NCBI RefSeq assembly: GCF_000499385.1
Contig: NW_013655334.1
Location: forward strand, 7,501-36,743
Reading direction: 5' to 3'
DNA: 29,243 nucleotides
Source: Eimeria necatrix
Taxonomy: Eukaryota > Apicomplexa > Conoidasida > Eucoccidiorida > Eimeriidae
Both the position numbers and the translations under genes were made by a program. Shown here in pieces: positions 1 to 11,562 of the stretch (positions are counted from its first letter, which is position 1; each line of letters starts with the position of its first letter). A model generated the notes under the pieces. It was not told where the DNA came from and ran no database searches. It saw only the letters and a program-made list of their open reading frames with translations.

Positions 1-57
1 TGCACTTTTTGGGACAACTCAAGTTTCTCCTTTTACTTTAAAAGTCCCTTGACTCTC

Positions 58-130
58 TAGCTAGCTGAAGCTGGCCAGCTAGCTAGCTAGCTAGCAGCGG
101 CTAGCTAGCTAGCTAGCTAGCTAGCTAGCT
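58..130. repeat. GCTA tetranucleotide array
   Basis: Short tandem array of GCTA/TAGC units, interrupted once near 100 by AGCAGCGG. It is self-complementary and could fold back. Similar arrays recur at 2413, 2549, 14136, 22657 and 23883. Confidence 0.9.
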
Positions 131-134
131 CGAA

Positions 135-620
135 TTTTATTTATTAATAAATCTAAGTAATGCATTATTTAGAAATTTTGATTTATTAATAGATCTTCTA
201 AATAATGCATTATTTAATAATTATTATTCATTATTAAATCTTCTAAATAATGCATTATTTAGTAATTATTAATTATTAATAAATCTTTTTAATGATGCTT
301 TATATGGTAATTATCATTAATTAATTTTATTTTTAAATGATGTATTGTTTGGTAAATATTATTTTCTGATAAATCTTTTAAAAATTCGCTATTTGGTAAA
401 TATTATTTGTTTATAAATCTATCAGATGATGCATTATTTAAAATAAATTATGAATTTATAAATCTATTAAATAATATATTAATTAGAATAAATTATTCAT
501 TTATAAATCTATTAAATAATATATCAGTTAGAATAAATAATTTATTTAGAAATCTATTAAATAATATATTATTTAGAATAAATTATTTATTTATAAATCT
601 ATTAAATAATATAAAGTTCA
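135..620. repeat. 45-bp AT-rich minisatellite
   Basis: About ten tandem copies of a unit near 45 bp. Copies from about 405 onward are almost identical and those to the left are increasingly diverged. The clean copies share TTTATAAATCTATTAAATAA. Because 45 is a multiple of three, the right half stays open in one frame as a 15-residue repeat (core FINLLNNI). Base composition and the lack of any other gene feature make a real protein unlikely. Confidence 0.85.
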
Positions 621-731
621 AAGACTTAAATGTCGAGCAGCAGCAGCTTCTCAGGGGATTTCTCAAAAAGATTTCCTTTTTTAAAATTAAATTCTTTAAA
701 GATTGCCAAAACTTGCAACAACAAACAAACT

Positions 732-815
732 TGCATGCAAACGAAATGCATGCATTTCCCCTGCAATGCATGCATGCATGCACTGCGGATGCATGCATGC
801 ATGCATGCATGCATG
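732..815. repeat. TGCATGCA palindrome cluster
   Basis: Repeated TGCATGCA and (ATGC)n tracts, longest at 766-784 and 789-815. TGCATGC is a known binding word of apicomplexan AP2-family transcription factors. Here it forms a microsatellite with no gene nearby. Confidence 0.85.
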
Positions 816-1650
816 GTAAAGAAAACAATTCAAATATAGTTTGGCATTTCCATTTGGACTTTATTTTGAAAATAAAGAGACCTTGTGTTAATTCTTTTTT
901 AAAGACCATTCATTAATTCTTTTAAAAGATCTTTTTTTAATTTTTTAAAGATCAAATTCTTTTTAAAGATCTTGTATTCACTAGTTCTAATTTTATTTTT
1001 AAAAGACGAAAACAAAACTAATTCTTTTTTAAAAATATTGTTCTTATTCTCTTCGAATTCCTGGAAAAGTATTTTTAAAATTTAATTCGAAAAAGGCTTT
1101 TCAAAAAAGCTTTCGGGCTCTGCTCAAGTTGAAAAGTAAAACTCTTTTTATTTTGATTTCTTTTTATTTTTAATTTCTTTTTATTTCAATTATTTCAAAT
1201 TTGCTTCCACAAATATTTTGCATTGAAACTTCTGCATTAATTTTAACTTCTCCAAACCACTCATTGTTTTGCAAATAATGCAAAATGGAAATCTCGAAAA
1301 GTTGAATTATCTTTTCTAAAATGCAAAAAACAAAAAGTTGAAAAAAATGAACTATTTTTTTAATGCAAAATATAGAAACTTGAAAAACTTGAATTATCTC
1401 TTTAAAATGCAAAATATAAAAACTTGAAAAAATTGAATTATCTTTTTTTAAATGCGAAATATAGAAACTTGAAAATTGAATTATCTTTTTTCAAAAGGCA
1501 AAAAAGAAGAAATTGAATTATATATTCTTTAGAATGAAAAGTCTTTTCGCGAAAATGCATCCGAGTTTTGACTAAATGCATTTTGGCATTTAACACCAAA
1601 ATGAACTTTTTGGCGAAGTCCCGCAGCTGCTGAAACTTAAATAAAAGTAA
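816..1650. other. AT-rich stretch without a gene
   Basis: Poly-A/T-rich sequence with many short TTTTAAAGA-type repeats (880-1010) and repeated AACTTGAAAAAnTGAATTATCTTTT blocks of about 58 bp (about 1290-1500). Open frames are short and of low complexity. I see no coding signal. Confidence 0.6.
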
Positions 1651-1652
1651 AA

Positions 1653-1724
<72 letters not shown>

Positions 1725-1784
1725 TAATAATAATAATAACAATAACAATAATAACAATAACAATAATAATAATAATAATAATAA
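1653..1784. repeat. AAT trinucleotide microsatellite
   Basis: Nearly pure (AAT)n of about 130 bp with a few AAC variants towards its right end. A related AAT-rich tract lies at 2670-2788. Confidence 0.95.
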
Positions 1785-1907
1785 AGTTTTGTTTGCCACT
1801 TTTTGCATGCAAATTGCAGATTTGGGGCTTTGCTGCAGCAAACTGCTGCCTTGCTGCAGTGCCTCAGCTGCCAACTCCAGCAAAGCTCTCAAAGTTTCAT
1901 CTTTTTG

Positions 1908-2018
1908 TCTTTTAAATGAATTAAAAACAAAAATGAAATGTCTTTTTTCTTTTAAATGAATTAAAAACAAAAATAAAATGTTTTTTTCTTTTAAATGAAT
2001 TAAAAACAAAACAAAATG
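1908..2018. repeat. Three-copy AT-rich tandem repeat
   Basis: Three consecutive copies of a unit near 38 bp beginning CTTTTAAATGAATTAAAAAC and ending in a T tract. No gene feature is seen in it. Confidence 0.8.
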
Positions 2019-2412
2019 ACTTTTGAGTTCTGCTGCTGCTTTGGAAGCTAACTGCACACTCAGGTGTCCATACACTGCAAATTGATGCAGTCAAGGGAAC
2101 TTTTTCTTCAAATTCAACTTTGCGAATATTTTCATTTCTAAAACAATTATAAACAAATTAAAAAGCCTTTAAATGCCTTTTTTTAACTTTTAAAATAAGC
2201 TTAAATGCTGCCTTTTGAGGCAATTTTAAACAATTAAAAAAGACCTTAAATGGTACTTTTCGAGGAAATTAAAAAGGGAAAAAGAAACTTCAAATGGGGC
2301 CTTTTAAGACAATTAAAAAGAATAAAAAGAGACTCTTTATTTGACTCGGACGGGAGAAAAAGATTTCTGTTTCTGCCTGTCTTCTTGCATGCACGAAGAA
2401 GGGAAAAAGCCC

Positions 2413-2467
2413 CAGCAGCTAGCTAGCTAGCTAGCTAGCTAGCCAGCTAGCTAGCTAGCTAGCTAGC
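2413..2467. repeat. GCTA tetranucleotide array
   Basis: AGCTAGCTAGC array of about 55 bp, followed by an AT-rich block (2471-2517) that recurs in diverged form after the next GCTA array (2620-2669). Confidence 0.85.
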
Positions 2468-2538
2468 CACTGGACGTGAATTTTTTTCGAATTCAAATTT
2501 ATCCTTTGACTTTATATTCATCAATTATTTTTGCTTGC

Positions 2539-2626
2539 AATTGAAGTCCACCAGCTAGCTAGCCAGCTAGCTAGCCGGCTAGCAAGCCAGCTAGCTAGCT
2601 GGCTAGCTAGCTGGTGAACTTCAATT
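2539..2626. repeat. 88-bp near-perfect palindrome
   Basis: The left half (from 2539, AATTGAAGTCCACCAG) is the reverse complement of the right half (read back from 2626, AATTGAAGTTCACCAG). Within the outer 37 nt of each arm I count one mismatch. The core is GCTAGC units and the outer arms are unique AT-rich sequence, so the symmetry goes beyond the simple repeat. Confidence 0.85.
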
Positions 2627-2669
2627 TTTTTCAAATTCGAATTTCTCATTTAAAGTAATATTCATCACT

Positions 2670-2743
2670 GTAGTAATAATACTACTAATAACAAATAATA
2701 ACAATAATATTCATAATAATCAAAATAGTAATAACAATAATAG

Positions 2744-2788
<45 letters not shown>
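2670..2788. repeat. AAT-rich microsatellite
   Basis: Imperfect AAT/AAC units becoming pure (AAT)n at 2744-2788. Confidence 0.85.
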
Positions 2789-2792
<4 letters not shown>

Positions 2793-2865
2793 TACCTCAA
2801 GCAATGTGTCTTGAGACACGTGCAGCCTTTTGCTTCCAAGGCAGCTGCTGCCTTTTGCTGATTAA

Positions 2866-3175
2866 CCTGCAGCAGCAGCAGCACCTCGGAAATAAAATTT
2901 GCTGCAGCAGCAGCAGCACCTCGGAAATAAAATTTGCTGCAGCAGCAGCACCTCAGAAATAACGTTTGCTGCAGCAGCAGCAGCACCTCGGAAATAAAAT
3001 TTGCTGCAGCAGCAGCAGCACCTCGGAAATAAAGTTTGCTGCAGCAGCAGCACCTCAGAAATAAAGTTTGCTGCAGCAGATCGCCTCGGAAATAAAATTT
3101 GCTGCAGCAACATCGCCTCGGAAATAAAGTTTGCTGCAGCAGCAGCAACTTGGAAATAAAGTTGGCTGCAGCAGC
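2866..3175. repeat. CAG-linked minisatellite, nine copies
   Basis: Nine copies of (GCA)n-CACCTCGGAAATAAA-TTTGCT with a period of 27-40 bp. Period varies because the GCA run differs in length between copies. The constant part is CTCGGAAATAAA with T/C, A/G variants. It merges on the right into a (GCAGCAGCAGCT)n tract to about 3275. Confidence 0.9.
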
Positions 3176-3275
3176 AGCAGCTGCAGCAGCTGCAGCAGCA
3201 GCAGCTGCAGCAGCAGCAGCTGCAGCAGCAGCAGCTGCAGCAGCTGCAGCAGCAGCAGCTGCAGCAGCGGAGCTT
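3176..3275. repeat. CAGCTG-rich tract
   Basis: Alternating CAG runs and CTGCAG palindromes. Open in several frames on both strands, so open frames are not evidence of a gene. Confidence 0.8.
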
Positions 3276-3395
3276 TTGCAGAGAAGTGGAGCAGCAGCAG
3301 TTTTGCTTCCTCGCCAAGATGCAATTAGTATTTTAAAGTGAAACTTTTAAAAACTATTAAAGCTTTTAAAATTAACAAATATTTATTATTACAGG

Positions 3396-3490
3396 CAGCA
3401 GCAGCAGCAATGGACACAGTTGCTGCTGCTTTGCTGCAGCAGCAGCAGCAATGGACACAGTTGCTGCTGCTTTGCTGCAGCAGCAGCCCG
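3396..3490. repeat. 41-bp tandem duplication
   Basis: The block AATGGACACAGTTGCTGCTG with its CAG flanks occurs twice, starting near 3409 and 3450, offset by 41 bp. Confidence 0.85.
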
Positions 3491-3537
3491 AGCAGCTGCG
3501 AAGCCCCAACTTTCGCCAAAATTAGCTGCAGCAGCAG

Positions 3538-3620
3538 CCTAGGGTTTAGGGTTTTTGGAGGCCCTAGGGTTTAGGGTTTTTGGGGGCCCTAGGGTTTAGG
3601 GTTTTTGGGGGCCCCTTTTG
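3538..3620. repeat. GGCCCTAGGGTTTAGGGTTTTTGG repeats, three copies
   Basis: Three copies, about 32 bp apart, of CCCTAGGGTTTAGGGTTTTT followed by GG(A/G)GG. Each carries two telomere-like AGGGTTT units capped by the palindrome CCCTAGGG. Confidence 0.9.
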
Positions 3621-3761
3621 AGCCTTTGGGGTTTTCAAATGTTTGCTGCTGCTCTTATCTTAGCAGCAAAAAGAACTCTAACACTTCCGTGTCTTCGTCT
3701 ATTTTTTTATTCTTTTTAGTCCCTTTAGGGGCCCCTAAGCTGCTGCATCTAACTGCAGCGG

Positions 3762-3920
3762 GGGCCCCCCTGCTGCTGCGCATGCGCGGGGGGCCCCCCT
3801 GCTGCTGTGCAGCAGGGGGGCCCCCAGGGGGCCCCCCAGCTGCTGTGCAGCAGGGGGGCCCCCAGGGGGCCCCCCAGCTGCTGTGCAGCAGGGGGCCCCC
3901 CAGGGGGCCCCCCTGCTGCA
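3762..3920. repeat. GGGGCCCC / CTGCTGTGCAGCAG palindromic minisatellite
   Basis: Three to four copies of a unit of about 47 bp combining a GGGGGGCCCCC block with the hairpin-capable GCTGCTGTGCAGCAG. Both halves are self-complementary. Gly/Pro-rich open frames exist on both strands but look like by-products of the repeat. Confidence 0.8.
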
Positions 3921-4276
3921 GCCAGTCGGCTGCGCTGCGGCCCCAGCGCTGCAGCAGCGCAGCAGCTGCTGCTGCGGAAGCAAGATTTGCTGCTGCCTTC
4001 AGGCCAGCAGCAGCTAAGAAGAGGGGCAGCTGCTTGCTGCAGCTGCTGGGCAGCAGCGTGGGGGGCCCCAGCCTTTGGAGCAGCAGCAGCAGCGCAGCAG
4101 AAGCCGACAGCAGCAGCACTCAGCCCAGCAGCAGCACTTAGCAGCAGCAGCAGCGCAGCAAAAGCCGCCAGAAGCAGCAATCTGCGAGACTGCTGCAGCG
4201 CTGAGCACCGGAGCCCCAGTATGGCATCTGCAGGGGCTTTGTCGGTGCTGCTGCTGCTGCTGCTGCTCTGAAGACT

Positions 4277-4317
<41 letters not shown>

Positions 4318-4884
4318 GTCTGCTGCGCGCCCGCGCCCAGCAGGGGAACCCCAGGCCCAGATATGCAGCTAAGGGTCTACACAAGTTCGAAAAAATTAAA
4401 ATAAAAATACTAATAAACTGTTTTTTGTCATTAATTTCATTACTACTTAGACGCAGCAGCTGCTGCCGCCGCCGCTGCTGCTGCTGCTGCTGCTGCTGCG
4501 GCTGCCACTGCGGCGGCGGCGGGTGAGCGGCGCTGCTGCAGCAGCAAACAGAAGTGCCCGTTGGCTGCAGCAACTCACAGGATAATGCTGCAGCAGATTC
4601 TTACTACGGAAATTGAAGTTTGTGGGATATGCTGTAGCGGAAGCAGCAGCAGCAGCAGCGGGAGTTGCTGCTGCTGCTGCTGTGGGGGCGACGGGGCGGG
4701 GCGGGGTGCAGCAGCGGGGCATGCGTGTGGCTGCTGCTGCTGCTGCTGCTGGAGCCTCCGAGCTGCAACAGTTGCAGCAGCAACAGCAGCAGTTGCTGCA
4801 GCTTCCCTTATCCGGCGGGAAATGTTTTATGCCTCTCTTACCAAAGAGTGGGCCCCCTGCTACTGTCTCATCTTCAGTCTTCCT

Positions 4885-4926
<42 letters not shown>

Positions 4927-5064
4927 GCGTCTGTGGCGGCTGCTGAGTTTTGCTTGCTGCCCTGTTTCGGTTGTTGCGACTCTGGCCGCAGCAACAGCAG
5001 CAATTTAAGTGTCTGTCTTTCTGGAGTAGCAGGGTAGAAACAGCAGCAGCAGCAACAGTAGCCG

Positions 5065-5098
<34 letters not shown>

Positions 5099-5337
5099 TC
5101 AGCAGCCCTGTCCCCCCTCGGTGCTGCGTTGCTGCTAGCCACCCCAGAGGCAGCCTGGCCTTGGCTGCCTGGGGCTGTTTTTTTTGCTGCTAGGAGACCA
5201 CCAAGCGTTTGCTGCTGCAGCAGCAGCAGCAGCATCGCCGGCAGCAGCAGCCGCTGCTGCTGCAGCACCTGTGGCAGGGAAAGCAGCACCTCCAGCAGCA
5301 GCTGCTGCGGGAGCTGCACGGAAGCCCCGCAACCCCC

Positions 5338-5370
<33 letters not shown>

Positions 5371-5448
5371 CAACAGAAGCAGCTGCTTGCATGGGGCGGC
5401 GCGCCCGCCGTAGCAGCAGCAGCAACACCACCGCCGCGTGCGTCTGCC

Positions 5449-5507
<59 letters not shown>

Positions 5508-5522
5508 GGCCCGCCGCTGCCG
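3921..5522. other. CAG/CTG low-complexity region, no supported gene
   Basis: Mixed CAG and CTG runs separated by short unique pieces: AT-rich 4370-4450, 4575-4635 and 4798-4882. Every frame is open for long distances. Possible exon fragments lie at 4561-4640 (frame reading LQQILTTEIEVCG) and around 4840 on the minus strand, where a GTAAGA donor-like site occurs, but I could not link them into a gene. Upstream exons of the large gene that follows could lie here. Confidence 0.5.
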
Positions 5523-5622
5523 NNNNNNNNNNNNNNNNNNNNNNNNNNNNNNNNNNNNNNNNNNNNNNNNNNNNNNNNNNNNNNNNNNNNNNNNNNNNNN
5601 NNNNNNNNNNNNNNNNNNNNNN
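5523..5622. other. Assembly gap of 100 N
   Basis: Exactly 100 N, the usual placeholder for a gap of unknown length. On the left the flank is a pure CAG run (about 5454-5505), on the right a CCG then CTG run (5624-5693). Confidence 0.99.
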
Positions 5623-5638
5623 CCCCCGCCGCCGCCGC

Positions 5639-5692
<54 letters not shown>

Positions 5693-5696
5693 AGCA

Positions 5697-6619
5697 ATGG
5701 AGCCCCCACTCCCCACACTCGGGCGGCGCCTCCCCGTGGCCAGCCGCCCTGTGAAGATAGCCGTGACAGTGGCGGACTCGAAGGACCTTTTGCGGAAGGT
5801 AATTTTCTTTTTTTTTTTTTATTTTTTTGCTTTTTTTGTCTCTTTTTTTCTCCTTTTTGTCCCCTTTGAGGCCTCTTTTTGTCTCCTTTCTGCTGCTGCT
5901 TTGCTGCTGCTTTGCTGCTGCTTCTGTCTCCTTTTTTTCTCCTTTTTGCTGCTCTTTTGGGGCTTCTTCGGGTCTCTTTTTGCTGCCTTTTCGCCCTTTT
6001 TTCATTCCTTTTTTCCCCTTCTTTCTGTCTCCTTTTTTGTCTCCTTTTTGTCTCCTTTTGTCCCTTTTTTGTCTCCTTTTTGTCTTTCTTTTTGTCTCCT
6101 TTTGTCCCTTTTTTGTCTCCTTTTTGCCCCTTTTTTGTCTCTTTTTTGTCCCTTTTTTGTCTCCTTTTTGCCCCTTTTTTGTCTCTTTTTTGTCCCTTTT
6201 TTGTCTCTCTTTTATCCCGTTTTTGTCTCCTTCGAATTCTTTTTAGTCTCCTTTTGTTTGTCTCTTTTTGTCTCCTTTCGTCTCTTTTTATTTTTTAAAG
6301 TTTTTATCTTTTTTAATCTTTCATTTCCTTTTTTATCTTTTTAGTCTTTTATTATTTTTCAATCTTTTATTTTCTTTTTATTTCGCTTTGTCTCCTCCTA
6401 TCTCTTCCTGGTGCCTCCGACCTGCTGCTGCTGCTGCTGCCCGTGCTGCTGCTGCTGCTGCTGCCGCCCTTGCTGCTGCTGCTGCTGCTAAAACTGCTGC
6501 TGCTGCTGCTGTTGCACTGTTGCTGCTGGTGCTAGTGCCGCTGCTGCTGGTGCTGCAGCGACTGCCGCTGCCGCTGACTACTGCGGCAGCCGCTGCTGCT
6601 GCTGCTGCTGCTGCTGCTC

Positions 6620-6662
<43 letters not shown>

Positions 6663-6956
6663 AGGCGCCTCCAGTGGCCCGCAAGTGGGCGCTGCCGCCC
6701 CCAGGAGATGTTTCTCGGCAGTCTTTTTGTGCTGGGGTTCTTTTCCCTCCCGTGTCTGCTGCTGCTGTTCGCACGCAGCAGCAGCAGCAGCAGCAGCGGG
6801 GGGCTGCAGCAGCAGGTGCTGCAGCAGCAGCTCACGGGCTCGGCGCGGCTCCCACCAACCCGTGGAAGCTGCCGACCCCGCAGCAGCAGCAGCAGCAGCA
6901 GCAGCACCAGGAGCAGCAAGAGGCACTGAAAAAGTCCCTTGCTGCGCCCCCCGGGG

Positions 6957-6988
<32 letters not shown>

Positions 6989-7913
6989 CGGTCGACAGAA
7001 GCGTCTCCAGCAGCAGCAGGACCTGCAGCGCCAGCAGCAGCGGCAGCGCCAGCAGCAGCAGCGCCCGCTGCTGCTGCAGCAACAGCAGCAGCAGCACCCG
7101 AGGCAGCAGTTAAACCAGCAGCAGCTGCTGGCCCATCTGGCGCTGCTTCTCCTTCTGCCCCTGTCTCCTTTGCTGCTCTCAAGTCTCCTGCAGCAGCAGC
7201 AGACTCAGCAGCAGCGATTGCGAGCCGTAAGAAACACTGAGGGTTTAGGGTTTAGGGTTTAGGACCTAGGGTTTAGTGTTTAGGGTTTAGCGCGGACAGT
7301 GCCAGAAACACCGGCGCTGATCTCGCCACTGCAGCAGCAGCTGCAGCAGCAGCTGCTGCAGCAGCAGCTGCTGCAGCAGCTGCAGCAGCAGCTACGACTG
7401 CGAGGAAGAGCTGCAGCCGAGAGCCAGGTGCATCCGCCGAGGGTTTAGGGTTTAGGGTTTAGGGTTTAGGGTTTGGAGTTTGCATGCGGTTGCTGCTGCG
7501 CTGCAGCTCAACCCTCGCTGGATGCTGGACTTAGCCTTGGGGGAGGTGTTTCTCTCTCGACGCTGATTGCCAAAAACAGCAGGAAATGTGGGGCCCTAGG
7601 GTTTAGGGTTTAGGGTTTAGGGTTTAGGGTTTAGGGTTTGGGGTTTGGGGTTTAGGGTGGCGCTTGGGGGCTCAGTGCTTGGAGGCTGCGAGGCTGTCTT
7701 GCGAAGAACAGTAGGGCAGCAGCCGCCGCAGCAGCAGCAGCAGCAGCTGCGTGGCTAAGGGGCTAGGGTTTAGGGTTTAGGGTTTAGGGTTTAGGGTTTA
7801 GGGTTTAGGGTTTGCGTTTCAGGCATAAGCGTCAGCGTGAGGGGGCGCGCTGTGAACACCCTGGCGGGAACAGCAAAGCCATCAGGGTCTGCGTGGAAGA
7901 GCGGAGCAGCAGA

Positions 7914-7946
<33 letters not shown>

Positions 7947-8072
7947 CGCAGCAGCAGCAGCAGGAGCAGCAGCAGCAGGCGCAGCAGCAGCGGGGGCGCC
8001 GCCGGGCGCGGCTGCTGCTGCAGCGGGCGAGCGTGCGGGCTACGGCGCGGCGTCGCTGCAGGCCTACAGCAG

Positions 8073-8111
<39 letters not shown>

Positions 8112-8268
8112 GCTCGAAGGCCCCCCTCGTGCTGCTGCTGCTGCTGCTGCTCCCCTTTCAGAAGAAGCTTATCCAGATTTAATGGAAGCAGCAGAAAGAG
8201 CTCGAAATGATTTGTCAAGAGAGCGGCAGCGGGTGCGGCGGCCAAAGGCGAAGCTGGTGCGCGCAGGT

Positions 8269-8303
<35 letters not shown>

Positions 8304-8472
8304 CCCCGCTGCGGGCTTCTTGGGGGCCCCCCAGGGGGCCCCCAAGAAGGTCGGCCTGCAGCAGCTCCACGAGCTGCAGTCCGCCATGGCTGCTGCTGCC
8401 AAGCCCAGCAGCAGCAGCAGCAGCAGCAGCAACGGGTCCGGCCTCGTCGGCGCTGCGCCCAACGGGACCTTC

Positions 8473-8512
<40 letters not shown>

Positions 8513-8909
8513 GCCCGGAAGCAGACTTTGGGGGCCGCGTCTCCGGACTTCCCAGCGCTGCGTTTCCGCCGCTGGTGGCTGCGCCTTTCAACCCTGCAGC
8601 AGCAGCAGCAGCAGCGGAGCAGCAGCAGCAGGCGGGCCGCCGCGGGGGGCAGCAGCAGCAGCAGGAAGTGCTGCAGCAGCAGCAGCGCGAGCTGCTGCGG
8701 CAGCAGGCTGAAGAGTGCTTGAGGTCAGATGCTGAAAGGGAAAAAGAAATGAGAGAAAGGGCTTTGAAAAAGCTGCAGGAGCTCGACGCGCGGCTTGCTG
8801 CTGCTGGTGCTGCTGCTGCTGCTGCAGCGGCTCCGCAGCAGCAGCAGCAGCAGCCGCCCGCCGACGCCGCTGCGAAAGAGCAGCAGCAGCAGAAACCCCT
8901 GGAGCAAAC

Positions 8910-8948
<39 letters not shown>

Positions 8949-9054
8949 CGCGAAGCAGCCTGAGGAAGCCTGGAAGCAAAGAATGTACGGACACCCCAGC
9001 GAGGCCTCAAGCCTGCAGCTGCCGCCGCCGCCCCCGGCTCACCCGCAGCAGCAG

Positions 9055-9098
<44 letters not shown>

Positions 9099-9183
9099 CG
9101 GAGTCAGTGGACCCGCGAGCTGGCGGAGCCGCAGGAATGCCTCCAGGGATAGGCGCCAGCAGCAGCAAGAAGACGGGCAGTTT

Positions 9184-9214
<31 letters not shown>

Positions 9215-9566
9215 GGAGAGCTCAAGATGATATGCTGAGCCGCAGACAGCGGCCCCCGCAAGACGCTCAGCAGCAGCAGCAGCAGCAGCAGCAGCAAGAC
9301 AGCAGCAGAGGTGCTGCAGCCCGTGAGGAGCTGCGGTGGCGCAGCGGCGCCCGTCAGCCGCCGCTGCTGCAGCAGCAGCAGCAACAGGAACACGGGAAGC
9401 CTGCAGCAGCAGCGGGAGCTGCAGCAGGGCTTGCTGCTGCACTAGTTGAAGACAACACTGCAGCAGCAAGTCTCCCAGTGAAGCAGCAGCTGCCGCGGGG
9501 GATGCTGCCTCTGCCGGGGGCCCTCAGGGGCCGCCAGCGGGCCCCCGGCCAGGACTATTTAGACCT

Positions 9567-9604
<38 letters not shown>

Positions 9605-10777
9605 GTAGGGCGCAGAGCTGGAGGCGGGCCCATGCCACTGCGGTGGACGGCGCCAAGGAGCAGCAGCAGCAGCCTCAGCAGCAGCAGCCTCAGCAGCAAG
9701 TGCAGCCACAGCAGCAGCAGCCGCAGCAGCAAGTGCAGCAGCAGCCGCAGCAGCAGCAGCCACAGCTGCAGCAGCAGCAGCAGCAGCCACAGCTGCAGCA
9801 GCAACAGCAGCAGCCACAGCTGCAGCAGCAGCAGCAGCCACAGCAGCAGCGGCGTGAGCAGCCAGTACAGCCGCAGCAGCGACCGCATCAGCAGACAGCA
9901 GGAGCTGCCGGCGCAGCTGCAGCAGAACTAGGGAGCGAAGAAGCAGCAAAGGCAGCAGCAGCAGCACCGAAAGCAGCAGCAGCAGCAGCGCCAGCAGCAG
10001 CAGCAAAGGCAGCAGCACCTGCTGCTGCGGCACCCTCGTATGTGGCTGTTCCCGCAGCAAAAGGGCCCCAGAAGAATGGGAAGATGTGGCAGGTGTGCAG
10101 CGCCTCCTTCCCTGCTGCGCCTGCAGCAGCAGCAGCAGCAGCAAACGGCAAAGCAACTGCAGCAGCAGCAGCAGCAGGAGCAGGCGCGGCAGGAGCAGCA
10201 GCAGCAGGGGCGCCGGCAGCAGCAGCTGCTGGATGGAAGACAGCCGCAGGGCAGCAGAAGCAGCGCCCAGCAGCAGCAGCAGCAGCAGCAGCAAAAGTAG
10301 GGCCAGCAGCAGATCTGTCTTTCAAGGCGCTGCTGTTCCCGAGGGGACCGCAGCTGCGGGTTGCTGCAGCAGAGCAGCAGCAGCAGCAGCAGCAGCACGG
10401 CGACGCAGCAGCAGGAGACCACGGGCCCCACCAGGCGGAAGGGGGCCACGGCGCGGGGCATGCGGACTCTGCTGCTGGCGAGCAGCACAGCAGCAGCAGC
10501 AGCAGCAGCAGCAGCGCAGCAGCAGGGTCACCTGCTGAGGGGCGCCGCTCCCAGGCCCCCAGGGGCTGGGGAGAAAGGCCTGAAGTTGTTGCTGTTCCTT
10601 TTGCTGCTGCAGCAGGAGAGGATTCTGCTGCGTGGCCAGCGCCAGACGCAGCAGCAGAAGCAGCAGCAGCAGCAGCAGCAACCCACAAGGCGCATGCGCA
10701 CAGCAGCAGCAGCGCCAAGCAGCAGGACGACGCAGCGCCCGCAGCAGCAGCTGCAGCGGCGACGGAACCAGCAGCAA

Positions 10778-10808
<31 letters not shown>

Positions 10809-10904
10809 GCATGCCAGACACAAGCCCGCAGCAGATGCTGCAGCAACGCAGAGGGATGCTCGCCGCAGCCGCAACAGCGGCCGCGCTGCAGTGGCTGGGC
10901 CTGG

Positions 10905-10958
<54 letters not shown>

Positions 10959-11068
10959 TGCGACTAGAGACGGAACAGCAGTTCGCGAGCCTGGTGCTCC
11001 TCACAGGGCAGCGCAGCAGCAAAAGACTGCAACAGGAACAGCAACCGCCGCAGCAGCAGCAGCAGCAG

Positions 11069-11102
<34 letters not shown>

Positions 11103-11195
11103 GGACCACCACGCAGCTGCCTTGCGAGACAGAGGCGAAAGAAGCCACCGGAATGAACGGAGATCAGCAAGAGGCGGCCGCTTGGGGAGCCAGGC

Positions 11196-11235
<40 letters not shown>

Positions 11236-11529
11236 GGTGCAGCGGTTGATGTTTCCCCTGAAGGCCTTCAGGGGGCTTCTCGCAGCTCCACTGCGCGCGG
11301 CGCTGCTGCTGCTGCGAAGGAGAAGCAGCAAGGGCTTGCTGCTGCAGGCAGCCGCGCTGCTTCCGCAGCAGCAGCAGCAGCAACAACAGCAACAGCAACA
11401 GCAGCAGCAGCAGCAGAAGAGGCAAAGGCGAGGCCGCGGCTGCCCGCGGGGGAGACTAGAAGGGCGTGGGGAACTGTTGCTGCTGGCGCCACTCTGAGAG
11501 ACAGGCGAGCAGCAGCAGATAGAGAGGGG

Positions 11530-11562
<33 letters not shown>

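Noticed and set aside
407..916. 169-residue open frame over the 45-bp minisatellite
   Set aside because: The frame is a consequence of a period divisible by three. The remainder is TGCATGCA repeat and AT-rich DNA.
1438..1812. Minus-strand open frame with a poly-Ile/poly-Val tract
   Set aside because: It is the translation of the AAT microsatellite.
3749..4573. Minus-strand open frame of 274 residues
   Set aside because: It is made of Cys/Ser/Leu/Ala triplet readings and the Gly/Pro minisatellite, with no conserved island and competing frames of equal length.
5827..6344. Phe/Leu/Ser-rich open frames on +
   Set aside because: Three overlapping frames are open at once over the TTTTTGTCTCC satellite. 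The segment follows a donor site and lacks start context.
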